The notes beneath the pieces were generated by a model. The model made no database searches. It saw nothing but the letters and a program-made list of their open reading frames with translations, and had not been told where the DNA came from. The position numbers were made by a program, and so were the translations under genes. A stretch of DNA of 64,000 nt from an uncultured Corynebacterium sp. (lineage in GTDB: Bacteria > Actinomycetota > Actinomycetes > Mycobacteriales > Mycobacteriaceae), in assembly GCA_946223355.1 (NCBI GenBank), contig CAMIPB010000014.1, forward strand, positions 1 through 64,000, given 5' to 3'. Positions within the stretch are counted from its first letter, which is position 1. Each line of letters starts with the position of its first letter. Below are positions 51,645-59,466 of the stretch, one piece after another.

Positions 51645-52120
51645 TAGCTCTCCTTGGTGAGTTTGTCCGCTTCGTCCTTATCCATAAGAACCTGGCGGCC
51701 ATCCTTGTGGATAACCACGACTTTGTCATCAGCGGCCTGACGCCCAGCCGTGAGCGCGTCAGGAATGCGACCACGCGAAGCCTTCGCAAGCTTGGGCAAC
51801 GAGTTGAATGTCACGCCCGGCAGAGAATGCTTGGCACCCGCCGCGTGTACGAAAGCGCCGAAACGCTGGAAACCAATGCCTTCGACTTCTTCCCAGGAAA
51901 AAGACTTGTCACCACGAAAAGCGTAGGACACATCGATTCCATCGTCGGACACTTTCGTCGAAGAACGAAGAACCCACCATATGCACACGATTGGTACGAT
52001 GAACAACCACGCTAGGTACTGAGGAGCCCAACCTATTCCGATGAGTGCGATGCCTGAAAGCAAGGCAATGGCCAATATATGGGTGCGGTCTGGGCGAAAA
52101 TGCGAAGTCATGCGTGCCAT
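51644..52120 (-). CDS. Membrane protein with bacterial PH-like domain
   Basis: A 158-residue protein with two N-terminal hydrophobic helices (about 15-50, ILAIALLSGIALIGIGW and LAWLFIVPIVCIWWVL) and a soluble bacterial PH-like domain (about 55-125, with SFSWEEVEGIGFQRFGA). Such proteins are common beside cell-envelope genes in actinobacteria; their ligand is unknown. Start ATG 52120 is used; the in-frame ATG 52111 is an alternative. It is first in an operon with the mannosyltransferase. Confidence 0.78.
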   Translation of the reverse strand: MARMTSHFRPDRTHILAIALLSGIALIGIGWAPQYLAWLFIVPIVCIWWVLRSSTKVSDDGIDVSYAFRGDKSFSWEEVEGIGFQRFGAFVHAAGAKHSLPGVTFNSLPKLAKASRGRIPDALTAGRQAADDKVVVIHKDGRQVLMDKDEADKLTKES

Positions 52121-52250
52121 ATTAGTAACCAGTGGCGTTAATCCATACTTGGCTCGCTGTTGGATGTATTAAGTGGGGTAGATTAAGACTTCAGTGCACC
52201 ACAATCTAGACACAATGATCTAACCAAACTCGTGAAAGTACGGGAGGGCC

Positions 52251-53156
52251 ATGCGTAAGCCAACCAAAAGAGTAGGTGTGGGTGTATCTGCAGCACTAGT
52301 CGTTTTAACTCTTGTGTGTTCGGCGTGTAAGGCAGAAACTTCGACACCTGAGCTGAGTTTGGAAGAAGCTCGAGCAAATAACGACAGCCGACTTGTTGCT
52401 GATCAATTCCGCCAGCCTATCCGCGTCTTGCACGATAAATCTGGGTTGGAATCGGTAGCAATGTTCTTTGACAGTTCAGACACTATGATCATCGCAGAGG
52501 ATTCGCCCGCAGCACAGCTTCGAGGGGCGTCGCTAGCCATTTCTCAGCATGCCCCGATGCTTACATATGACAAGACTCTTCACCGCGACATCATAAGTAT
52601 GGTGGAAAATCTCGGGGTGAAAAGGGCAGTGACCATTGGTGATGTCTCTATTGCGTCTACGGACGGTGAGTATTTAGTTTTTAAAGATCCGATGACCGAA
52701 AAGTCTTTGGGTGAGCTAACAGCTTTTGATTACGACACGAAGGTCGTCGGGGATAAAAGCGAAGCGGTGCGAGCGGTTGCTGCACTCGATCCCCACGAGC
52801 GAATTGAACTGGTGCCAGGATGGGGATCGGACCACGAGGTTGATGAATTGTCCGAACGCAAGGAATCGGCGAAAGTACCTTCGCTTCCCGCGCAGTCACG
52901 CAGGGACGGTCAGATGGCGCCAGTTATCGTGGCAACTCCCAACACTTCTCTGGTTTCCGTGGCAAACGCGCGCAGTTATGGCGGAAACGTTAAAGTTTTA
53001 GATTCTGGAAACCCGGCTGATTCTAAAGAGTCTTTTAAACAAGTTGTAGGTCTTGGCCAAGGGCCATTGATTGCACTAGGTGAGGATTTTGTCAGCTCTA
53101 GAGAGTTGACTGCGCGAATAGCTGACGCCGAGGAGAAATTCGCTAAGGCGCACTAA
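52251..53156 (+). CDS. Lipoprotein with cell-wall-binding-repeat-like fold (short paralogue)
   Basis: A 301-residue exported lipoprotein. The signal peptide ends in VCSAC (Cys26). The body has Rossmann-like repeats resembling the cell wall-binding repeat 2 type: DTMIIAEDSPAAQLRGASLA, followed by PMLTYDK and a LGVKRAVTIGD strand. A second block near the C-terminus (SLVSVANARSYGGNVKVLD and GPLIALGEDF) is shared with the next gene, showing that the two are paralogues. It lacks the C-terminal barrel domain of its neighbour. RBS GGGAGGG precedes the ATG. Function unknown. Confidence 0.75.
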   Translation: MRKPTKRVGVGVSAALVVLTLVCSACKAETSTPELSLEEARANNDSRLVADQFRQPIRVLHDKSGLESVAMFFDSSDTMIIAEDSPAAQLRGASLAISQHAPMLTYDKTLHRDIISMVENLGVKRAVTIGDVSIASTDGEYLVFKDPMTEKSLGELTAFDYDTKVVGDKSEAVRAVAALDPHERIELVPGWGSDHEVDELSERKESAKVPSLPAQSRRDGQMAPVIVATPNTSLVSVANARSYGGNVKVLDSGNPADSKESFKQVVGLGQGPLIALGEDFVSSRELTARIADAEEKFAKAH

Positions 53157-53177
53157 ACATGCGCCGCTAAGTAACGT

Positions 53178-53189
53178 TAGGATAATAGA
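53178..53189 (+). promoter_or_regulatory. -10 element, leaderless start of the long lipoprotein gene
   Basis: TAGGAT (53178-53183), 6 bases, ATG 53190. Confidence 0.45.
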
Positions 53190-54812
53190 ATGTTGTTTCC
53201 TGCGCTTTCACGCTATGCGATTTTAGACTACGTTTCTAGACCACTCGCAGCCATCGCCACCGTTACAGTTCTCGCGGCAGGTGTCACTGCGTGCAGCGAT
53301 GGCCAACGCGCAGAAAGTGGTAGCAGCACGCAACAGGAATCCGCTCAATCGGGTGCAAATAGCCAGAAAGAAGTAGAACCTCTTCGTAATGACTACGCCA
53401 CCATGAAGACGGTGACAACTAATAGCGAGAATTCCGCATCCACGGTGTTGGATGATGTCAAACGGACGGGAGTGGAAACATCCCATACGTTTTTCGAATC
53501 GTCCAAGGACGTAGTCATTGCCGGAAACGATCCTGAGGCCTTAAATGAAGCAGCACGAATGGCCGTGGAACGTGGCATTCCAATGTTGACTTGGTTGGGC
53601 GATGGACGCGACGTAGCCCAGGAAGTTAAGCGTCTCAAAGTTGATACGGTTATTAAGTTTGGAGACTCGCCTCGAGTAGAAGATTTGGTGAGAGCTGGTG
53701 TTCCGCAGGACCTCGAGTTCGTCGAAGGTGATTACGAAAGCCTTGAAGAAGCCGGCAGCCGTAACGCTAGCGTCGCCAAGCTTTCTCCACCTGTTCAAGG
53801 TGAAAAGCCGGTTGATGTTTTCGTGACAAAAAGGACCTCCCTCGCAGCCGTAGCAACCGCACGAGCCGCTGGAGCAAATGTAGACGTTTTGCCAGCGCCT
53901 GATCCCCGGGCCACATCCAAGTCTATGGCTGCTGCGAAAGAAGGGGTCATTGCAATCGGACAGGCCTTTAGGGGGCAAGACTATTTTTCCCAAGCAGCGC
54001 GCATGATTGATGCAGGTGAACTGCCAGGTGGCGGGGGCCTACTTTTTCCAGGACGTCGTATGATTGCGCTTTACGGGCACCCATCGGGTGGTGCTTTGGG
54101 CGTGATGGGCGAACAGCCGCCTAAAGAAGCCGTCGCACGCGTGAATAAACTGGTCGAGGAATACCAGCCGCACTCTGACTACCAAGTCATGCCAGCCTTT
54201 GAGATTATTGCCACTGTTGCCTCAGATTCACCTGGACCAGACGGTGATTACAGCAACGAGGCCGATCCAGCTGAACTAGAACCGTACATTGACGCCATCA
54301 CTGAGGCTGGTGGATACGCGTTTTTGGATCTCCAGCCGGGTCAAGCCAGCTTGCTGGAGCAAGCAAAGCGATACGAAAAATTGCTGAAGAAGCCCAACGT
54401 AGGCCTTGCTCTGGATCCGGAATGGAAGCTTCATCCCGGTCAAAAGCCCATGGAAAACGTGGGCTATGTGGAGGTAGACGAGATAAACCAGGTATCGCAT
54501 TGGCTTGCAAATTTGGTGCGGAGAAACAATCTGCCACAAAAGGGGCTGATCATGCACCAGTTCCAGCTGCAGATGATCCGCAATCGAGAAAGTCTCAACA
54601 CAAATTACCCTGAGCTTGCACATATATTGCATGCAGACGGGCACGGGCCACCAGGTGAGAAATTCGCCACCTGGGAAGCAATGAAGAAGGACCTTCCAGC
54701 AGGAGTGTTCCTTGCATGGAAGAACTTCTACGACGAGGATTCACCTACATTTTCCCCGGAAAAATCATATAAGGACGTCAAACCACGCCCATGGTTTATT
54801 TCCTACCAGTAG
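53190..54812 (+). CDS. Lipoprotein with cell-wall-binding-repeat-like part and glycosidase-like barrel
   Basis: A 540-residue exported lipoprotein (lipobox AAGVTAC, Cys35). Residues 95-280 repeat the fold of the preceding lipoprotein (VVIAGNDPEALNEAARMAVE and PMLTWLGD; SLAAVATARAAGANVDVLPA and GVIAIGQAFRG). The C-terminal 260 residues look like an alpha/beta barrel: MIALYGHPSGGALGVMGEQP, PAFEIIATVASDSPGPDGDY, GYAFLDLQPGQA, NVGLALDPEWKLHPG and GLIMHQFQLQMI, with acidic residues at strand ends as in glycoside hydrolases. No catalytic pair is proven. Conserved actinobacterial lipoprotein, role unknown; action on wall glycans is inferred from fold and neighbours. Confidence 0.75.
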   Translation: MLFPALSRYAILDYVSRPLAAIATVTVLAAGVTACSDGQRAESGSSTQQESAQSGANSQKEVEPLRNDYATMKTVTTNSENSASTVLDDVKRTGVETSHTFFESSKDVVIAGNDPEALNEAARMAVERGIPMLTWLGDGRDVAQEVKRLKVDTVIKFGDSPRVEDLVRAGVPQDLEFVEGDYESLEEAGSRNASVAKLSPPVQGEKPVDVFVTKRTSLAAVATARAAGANVDVLPAPDPRATSKSMAAAKEGVIAIGQAFRGQDYFSQAARMIDAGELPGGGGLLFPGRRMIALYGHPSGGALGVMGEQPPKEAVARVNKLVEEYQPHSDYQVMPAFEIIATVASDSPGPDGDYSNEADPAELEPYIDAITEAGGYAFLDLQPGQASLLEQAKRYEKLLKKPNVGLALDPEWKLHPGQKPMENVGYVEVDEINQVSHWLANLVRRNNLPQKGLIMHQFQLQMIRNRESLNTNYPELAHILHADGHGPPGEKFATWEAMKKDLPAGVFLAWKNFYDEDSPTFSPEKSYKDVKPRPWFISYQ

Positions 54813-54822
54813 TCTGTGGGCT
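54810..54822 (+). promoter_or_regulatory. -10 element overlapping a stop codon, leaderless start of the DUF294 gene
   Basis: TAGTCT (54810-54815) begins with the stop codon of the lipoprotein gene and lies 7 bases before ATG 54823. Confidence 0.55.
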
Positions 54823-56769
54823 ATGACTTCGCCCACAGGACAAAACCCGCCCTCCACACCAACGTCGATGAGCGTAGAAATGGAGGAAATTACTGGATTC
54901 CTTGTCGAGCACGAACCGTTTACTCGGCTGCCTTTTGAAGACGTCCAGGAATTGGCCAGAACAATGACGGCAACGTATGTCCGTCGCGGTGATGCCATTA
55001 TTAAAGAAGGGGAAGCCAACGACGTCCTCTATGTCATTCGTTCGGGTGCCGTAGATATTATTTCTGGTGAAGTGTTGCTCGATAGGCGTGATGCTGGGCG
55101 CAGTTTTGGCTATTCCACGATCATGGGGGATAGACAATCGGTCTACCGTATTGATGCAGTTGAAGATAGCCTTTTGCTCATGCTCCCACGCGACGTGTTC
55201 GTGGATTTTGCGCAGAAGTATCCGGACTTCAAACGTTATTACTCCTCATTGACGCTGCGCATTGCACAAGCGGCAGCCCAGCTTGACGACGACTCTTTCT
55301 CCGCGACATTGCGTTCGCGTATCGTTGATGCATTTCGAGCAGAGCAAACCGCATTAATAGTCGGCCCGAAAACCAGTATTAGAGATGTTGCTTTGGCCAT
55401 GGTGGAGAAAAACACAACTGCCGCCTTGATAGCTCGGCCTGTCACTGATGGCATGTCTGCGCAGTATTCAGCGAGTAATCTGCTTGGACTTATTACCGAC
55501 AAAGACCTGCGCACTCGAGTCGTCGCTCGTGGCTTGGACACCGAAAAAGCAGTGGAAGAAGTGATGACACCGCGCCCAGTGGCGCTTGGGCGTGATGCCA
55601 CGGTGATGGAAGCGCTAGTCGCAATGAGTGAGCATGGAATTTCGCACCTACCTGTTGTGCCGCTCGAGGACGGGGCAAGAGCCCATCCTACGATTTTGAC
55701 CACGAATAATCTTCTAGAATTGTTGCGCAACGATCCGGTGTATCTCATCGCTGATATCGCACGTCACAAGGACAGGCAAGAATTGCGGGGGACTTTTGAC
55801 CGCGCTGCAGAAATCGTAGGTAGGTTTATCGAGCGAGGTGCGAAAGCAGCTGATGCGTCCCGAATGATGACCATTGCAGCTGACGCAATAGCACGTCGCC
55901 TAATTGAGCTCGCTGAACAAGCATATGGTCCAGCCCCTATCCCGTATGCATTCGTCACCGTGGGCTCGCAGGGGCGATATGAGATGGGCTTAGCTTCAGA
56001 TCAGGACAACGCACTCATCCTTGCTGACTCTTTCGTGTCCGGGGAACATGGTGAATATTTCCAAAAGGTTAGCTCGTTTGTTTGTGAAGGCTTAGCTGAG
56101 GCAGGGCAGGTGCTGTGTCCCGGGGGAATGATGGCTAGTAACTCAGAATGGCGGATGACTGTGGCGCAGTGGCAGCATAGTTTTTCCACGTGGGTTGCCG
56201 CTCCTCAACCGGATTCTGTGCTTCAAGCTCAGGTATTTTTTGACATGCGCACTGTTTCAGGGGATAACGCTTTGACTGAAGCCGTACACACTCATGCACT
56301 TAACGCAGCTCGGCCCGCGAAGCGGTTCCATGCTCACCTTGCCGCCCTGGCAGCCCGGCGTGAACCACCATTAGGATTTTTTCGGGGATTTGTGGTGGAC
56401 AGAAGTGGCCAATACGCCAAGACTCTGGACATAAAAAAGGGAGGCAGCGCCGGAGTAGTGCAGATGGCGCGGCTCTATGCAGTTGCGGCGGGCGTAGCGC
56501 AATTGGACACTCGAACCCGCATCAAAAGAGCAGCGGGTTCAAGCGTGTCCAAACAGGGCGCGAAGAATCTAATTGATGCCTTTGACTACCTGACTACGAT
56601 TACGATGCGGCACCAGGCTGCACAGCTGCGCCAAGGTTTAAAACCCGATAATCACCTTAATCCGCAGGCATTGTCCAAAATGGAGCGCGAGAACTTGCGA
56701 GATGCTTTTCACATCGTTGGCTCGATGTACAAGGCCTTGACCACCAGGTACCCGGTGAGGTCTACGTAG
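54823..56769 (+). CDS. cNMP-binding/CBS/DUF294 nucleotidyltransferase-like protein
   Basis: A 648-residue cytosolic signalling protein. Domains in order: cyclic-nucleotide-binding fold (about 25-145), two CBS domains (about 170-310), the DUF294 nucleotidyltransferase domain with VTVGSQGRYEMGLASDQDNA (378-397, where GS and the DxD-like pair match GlnD-type enzymes), and a C-terminal helical substrate-binding domain (about 500-640). It should sense nucleotides and modify a target protein or nucleotide; none is known. The codons upstream in frame overlap the lipoprotein gene. A DnaQ-like exonuclease gene starts directly after its stop. Confidence 0.87.
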   Translation: MTSPTGQNPPSTPTSMSVEMEEITGFLVEHEPFTRLPFEDVQELARTMTATYVRRGDAIIKEGEANDVLYVIRSGAVDIISGEVLLDRRDAGRSFGYSTIMGDRQSVYRIDAVEDSLLLMLPRDVFVDFAQKYPDFKRYYSSLTLRIAQAAAQLDDDSFSATLRSRIVDAFRAEQTALIVGPKTSIRDVALAMVEKNTTAALIARPVTDGMSAQYSASNLLGLITDKDLRTRVVARGLDTEKAVEEVMTPRPVALGRDATVMEALVAMSEHGISHLPVVPLEDGARAHPTILTTNNLLELLRNDPVYLIADIARHKDRQELRGTFDRAAEIVGRFIERGAKAADASRMMTIAADAIARRLIELAEQAYGPAPIPYAFVTVGSQGRYEMGLASDQDNALILADSFVSGEHGEYFQKVSSFVCEGLAEAGQVLCPGGMMASNSEWRMTVAQWQHSFSTWVAAPQPDSVLQAQVFFDMRTVSGDNALTEAVHTHALNAARPAKRFHAHLAALAARREPPLGFFRGFVVDRSGQYAKTLDIKKGGSAGVVQMARLYAVAAGVAQLDTRTRIKRAAGSSVSKQGAKNLIDAFDYLTTITMRHQAAQLRQGLKPDNHLNPQALSKMERENLRDAFHIVGSMYKALTTRYPVRST

Positions 56770-57393
56770 ATGAATTTTAGGAATCTCTTCTCTAGAGACG
56801 TGGATAAGTTTAACGTCCCGGCACGCAACACACGCCTGGAGGATCTTCGACTGCTAGCTGTGGACATGGAAACCACGGATGTGGATCCGCGAAAGGGGCG
56901 GATAGTTTCTATTGGGTGGGTGCCTATCGACGGCCGCGAAATTGCGGTAGGTGAGGGAGGCTATGTGGTGGTCGCTGGGGGTGAGGTGGGAGATTCCGCG
57001 TTAATTCACGGCATTACTGATTCCCAAAGTGCACACGGAATTAGCGAAGGTGACGCGATTGCACATTTAATGTCCGCACTAGGTGGCCGGGTACTCTTGG
57101 CACATTTTGCTCCGCTAGAAGTTGGATATTTGAAAGCCGCCTACAAACGGCTTTACACGCGCACGCTCGATATCCCTATTTTGGACACGTTCGTTTTGGA
57201 ACGACGGCACATGGAGAAGATGGGAACATATCCCAGAGGGGAAGACTTAAGGTTGGCGCGAGTTCGAAAGCGCTATAACTTGCCCGCATATCGTAACCAC
57301 AATGCCTTAACTGATGCGTTGGCCTGTGCCGAGGTTTATCTTGCTATTACTGCCAACGGCCGAGCAACCACCTGGGGTGCGTTAGAGAAATAG
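56770..57393 (+). CDS. DnaQ-like DEDDh exonuclease domain protein, variant Exo II motif
   Basis: A 207-residue exonuclease-fold protein. Exo I is LAVDMETTDVDP with Asp and Glu; Exo III is HNALTDALACAEVY with His and Asp. The Exo II motif reads AHFAPLEVGYLKAA, with Glu where Asp is normal; activity may be reduced or its metal use changed. The ATG is directly after the stop of the DUF294 gene, so the two are coupled. Proteobacteria carry the same pair, which points to a common pathway. It is not the polymerase III proofreading subunit by context. Confidence 0.85.
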   Translation: MNFRNLFSRDVDKFNVPARNTRLEDLRLLAVDMETTDVDPRKGRIVSIGWVPIDGREIAVGEGGYVVVAGGEVGDSALIHGITDSQSAHGISEGDAIAHLMSALGGRVLLAHFAPLEVGYLKAAYKRLYTRTLDIPILDTFVLERRHMEKMGTYPRGEDLRLARVRKRYNLPAYRNHNALTDALACAEVYLAITANGRATTWGALEK

Positions 57394-57402
57394 CTATCAG
57401 GC

Positions 57403-57414
57403 TAGAATGTCCCC
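57403..57414 (+). promoter_or_regulatory. -10 element, leaderless start of the FAA hydrolase gene
   Basis: TAGAAT (57403-57408), 6 bases, ATG 57415. Confidence 0.5.
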
Positions 57415-58218
57415 ATGCGTATAGGACGAATTGCACACCCACAAGGAATGGCCTTTGTTGTCATTGAACATAACGAAGAACTAAATACGGACGTAGCCAA
57501 AGAAATCGCTGGTACTCCGTTTACTCCGCCAGAATTTACCGGCCGCGAGTGGAAGCTGGATGAGGTTCGTCTTCTTGCACCAATGTTGCCGGGCAAGGTG
57601 GTTGCGTTGGGGCGCAATTATGCTGACCACGTGGCCGAGGTCTTTGCTCAGTCGGCAGATGATTTGCCACCAACCATCTTCATTAAACCTTCGACCGCGG
57701 TGATTGGTCCGGAGCAGCCTATCCGCATCCCCGAATTTGCTACCAACGTTGAGTTTGAGGGTGAGCTGGCGGTTGTGATCGGAAAACCGAGCAAGAATAT
57801 CAAGGCTGAGAACTGGAAAGAACACGTTTTGGGATACACAATCTGTAACGATGTATCCTCGCGTGATTTGCAGTTTGCGGACGGTCAGTGGGCGAGAGCC
57901 AAGGGGATTGATTCTTTCTGCCCAATCGGGCCGTGGATTGAGACTGACCTGAACTTTTTGGACCTGGATGATACGAAGATTAACGCCTACCTCACACACG
58001 AGGGCAAGCGCGAGCAAAAGCAGGACTCTAATACCGATCAGATGATCGTTAAAATGGGCGGAATCTTGGAGCGTATTTCCGCCGCCTTTACCTTGTTGCC
58101 AGGCGACATAGTGACTACGGGGTCGCCAGCTGGCACCGCGGAAATGGTTCCAGGAGACAACATCGAGATTGAGATTCCGAAAATCGGAGTCTTGTCTAAC
58201 CCAGTCGTAAGAGCCTAA
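57415..58218 (+). CDS. Fumarylacetoacetate hydrolase family protein
   Basis: A 267-residue metal-dependent hydrolase/decarboxylase of the FAH superfamily. Family marks are KVVALGRNYADHV (about 62-74), IFIKPSTAVIGPEQPI, the metal-binding glutamates in NVEFEGELAVVIGK, NDVSSRDLQFADGQWARAKG and the end GDIVTTGSPAGTAEM. C. glutamicum members of this branch include an oxaloacetate decarboxylase, so that activity is possible here, but I cannot separate it from acylpyruvase activity by reading. It is close to gltX as in related species. Confidence 0.93.
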   Translation: MRIGRIAHPQGMAFVVIEHNEELNTDVAKEIAGTPFTPPEFTGREWKLDEVRLLAPMLPGKVVALGRNYADHVAEVFAQSADDLPPTIFIKPSTAVIGPEQPIRIPEFATNVEFEGELAVVIGKPSKNIKAENWKEHVLGYTICNDVSSRDLQFADGQWARAKGIDSFCPIGPWIETDLNFLDLDDTKINAYLTHEGKREQKQDSNTDQMIVKMGGILERISAAFTLLPGDIVTTGSPAGTAEMVPGDNIEIEIPKIGVLSNPVVRA

Positions 58219-58232
58219 GGCGTTTGGAGAAC

Positions 58233-59345
58233 TTACAGGCCGAGTGAGCGCATTATTGTGCGCAGCTTGGCTGTAGTTTCTTCCAGTTCGTCTTCGGCGA
58301 TAGAACTGGCGACGATCCCGCCGCCGGCCCAAGCACGGGCGTGCAGGCCATCGCCGCTGATTTCCGCGCAACGTATGGCGACCATGTACTCGCCGTCGCC
58401 GGAGGAGTCACACCAGCCCACTGCTCCGGAATAAAAGCCGCGGTCCGATTCCGCCGTGGAAATGAGCGCTTCAGCGGCGGCGGTTGGGGTGCCACAGATT
58501 GCCGGCGTGGGGTGAGTAATCGTGGCGAGTTCCAAAGCGGTGGGAAGGTGCTGTTTACTGGAGTTCAGTGTGCCGAAGATCGGGGTGCCAAGATGCCACA
58601 TTTCATTAGTGTGAAGCAACTTCGGTCGCTCTGGGATGTCAAGACGTTCGCAGTATGGTGCTAGTTGTCTGCGAAGGTGTTCGACCACAAACGCGTGTTC
58701 CTGGAGGTCTTTTTCTGAGGAATAAAGGCGTTGCCCATTCTCCTCGTCGATTTTTGGCTCGTTATGGCGTGGCGCAGAACCAGCCAAAGGGAACGCGGAA
58801 ACCGTGGAGCCTTGGCGTTTAACTAATACCTCCGGAGACGAACCGACTAGCATTGCGCCTTCGCGTCCAGCAGGGGAGAGATCTGCGATAAATCCATCCA
58901 TGTGTGCGGATTTGCAAATAAGTTGTGCTGCCACATGGCGTGGATCTACCGGGGAGGAGAAAGCGACGTCGACAGCTCGTGCCAGAACTACTTTTTCCAA
59001 GCGCGAGTTGGAAATGGTGTCGATCGCTGCCTCGACGCGCCGTAAATGTTCTTCAGGAGAGGGGTCAAACCCCACGATTTTAGACCCGCTCAGTGCTGGC
59101 CGATAATACGCTGGCGGTTCGAGCGGTCCGTCCTCCCTAGTGATTGTCATTGGGACGGTGAGGGCCGCTGGGTCTCCGGTCGCGAATGGTAGAGCACCAA
59201 CTACCATCTCGCATTCTTTGTTTTTGAGTGCGTGTGCGGCCTCTTCAGGGTCGGTGAAGGTTGCCGCGCTTCCCTGAGTCCTCACCGAGCCCGTAGTTCG
59301 GGAAAGTAAGAAATCCGGTGCGGTGGAAGGGCGGTTGTCATGCAT
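58233..59345 (-). CDS. Isochorismate synthase
   Basis: Chorismate-using enzyme of the MenF/EntC/DhbC type, 370 residues. The catalytic features are LEKVVLARAVDVAF (about 119-132), PEVLVKRQGSTVSAFPLAGS (about 178-197), HPTPAICGTPTAAA (about 289-302) and GWCDSSGDGEYMVAIRCAEI near the end. It could serve menaquinone or siderophore synthesis; no gene of either pathway is adjacent, so this remains open. TAGAAT lies 8 bases before the ATG on the minus strand. It is convergent with the FAA hydrolase gene, 14 bases apart. Confidence 0.9.
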   Translation of the reverse strand: MHDNRPSTAPDFLLSRTTGSVRTQGSAATFTDPEEAAHALKNKECEMVVGALPFATGDPAALTVPMTITREDGPLEPPAYYRPALSGSKIVGFDPSPEEHLRRVEAAIDTISNSRLEKVVLARAVDVAFSSPVDPRHVAAQLICKSAHMDGFIADLSPAGREGAMLVGSSPEVLVKRQGSTVSAFPLAGSAPRHNEPKIDEENGQRLYSSEKDLQEHAFVVEHLRRQLAPYCERLDIPERPKLLHTNEMWHLGTPIFGTLNSSKQHLPTALELATITHPTPAICGTPTAAAEALISTAESDRGFYSGAVGWCDSSGDGEYMVAIRCAEISGDGLHARAWAGGGIVASSIAEDELEETTAKLRTIMRSLGL

Positions 59346-59359
59346 AAGGCGGAATTCTA
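59346..59359 (-). promoter_or_regulatory. -10 element, leaderless start of the isochorismate synthase gene
   Basis: Minus-strand TAGAAT (59354-59359) lies 8 bases before ATG 59345. Confidence 0.45.
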
Positions 59360-59439
59360 CTTGCTGAGACAGTCAAGTGAAACTTGACCCACATTTCCTA
59401 AAAAAGTTGACAATTCAGCTGTGTCACACAAAGACAGCC

Positions 59440-59466
59440 GTTACCAATGTTACTAATGTGACTCAA
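59440..59466 (+). promoter_or_regulatory. Leaderless promoter covered by 9-bp tandem repeats
   Basis: GTTACCAAT (59440-59448), GTTACTAAT (59449-59457) and the weaker GTGACTCAA (59458-59466) are tandem 9-base units; a further GTG begins the gene. A -10 hexamer TAATGT (59454-59459) lies 7 bases before GTG 59467, inside the repeats. GTTAC direct repeats with a 9-base period resemble MtrA-type response-regulator sites. Confidence 0.5.

Noticed and set aside
57481..58371. A 296-codon open frame opposite the FAA hydrolase gene
   Set aside because: Arg-rich product without homology; the plus-strand gene is clear.
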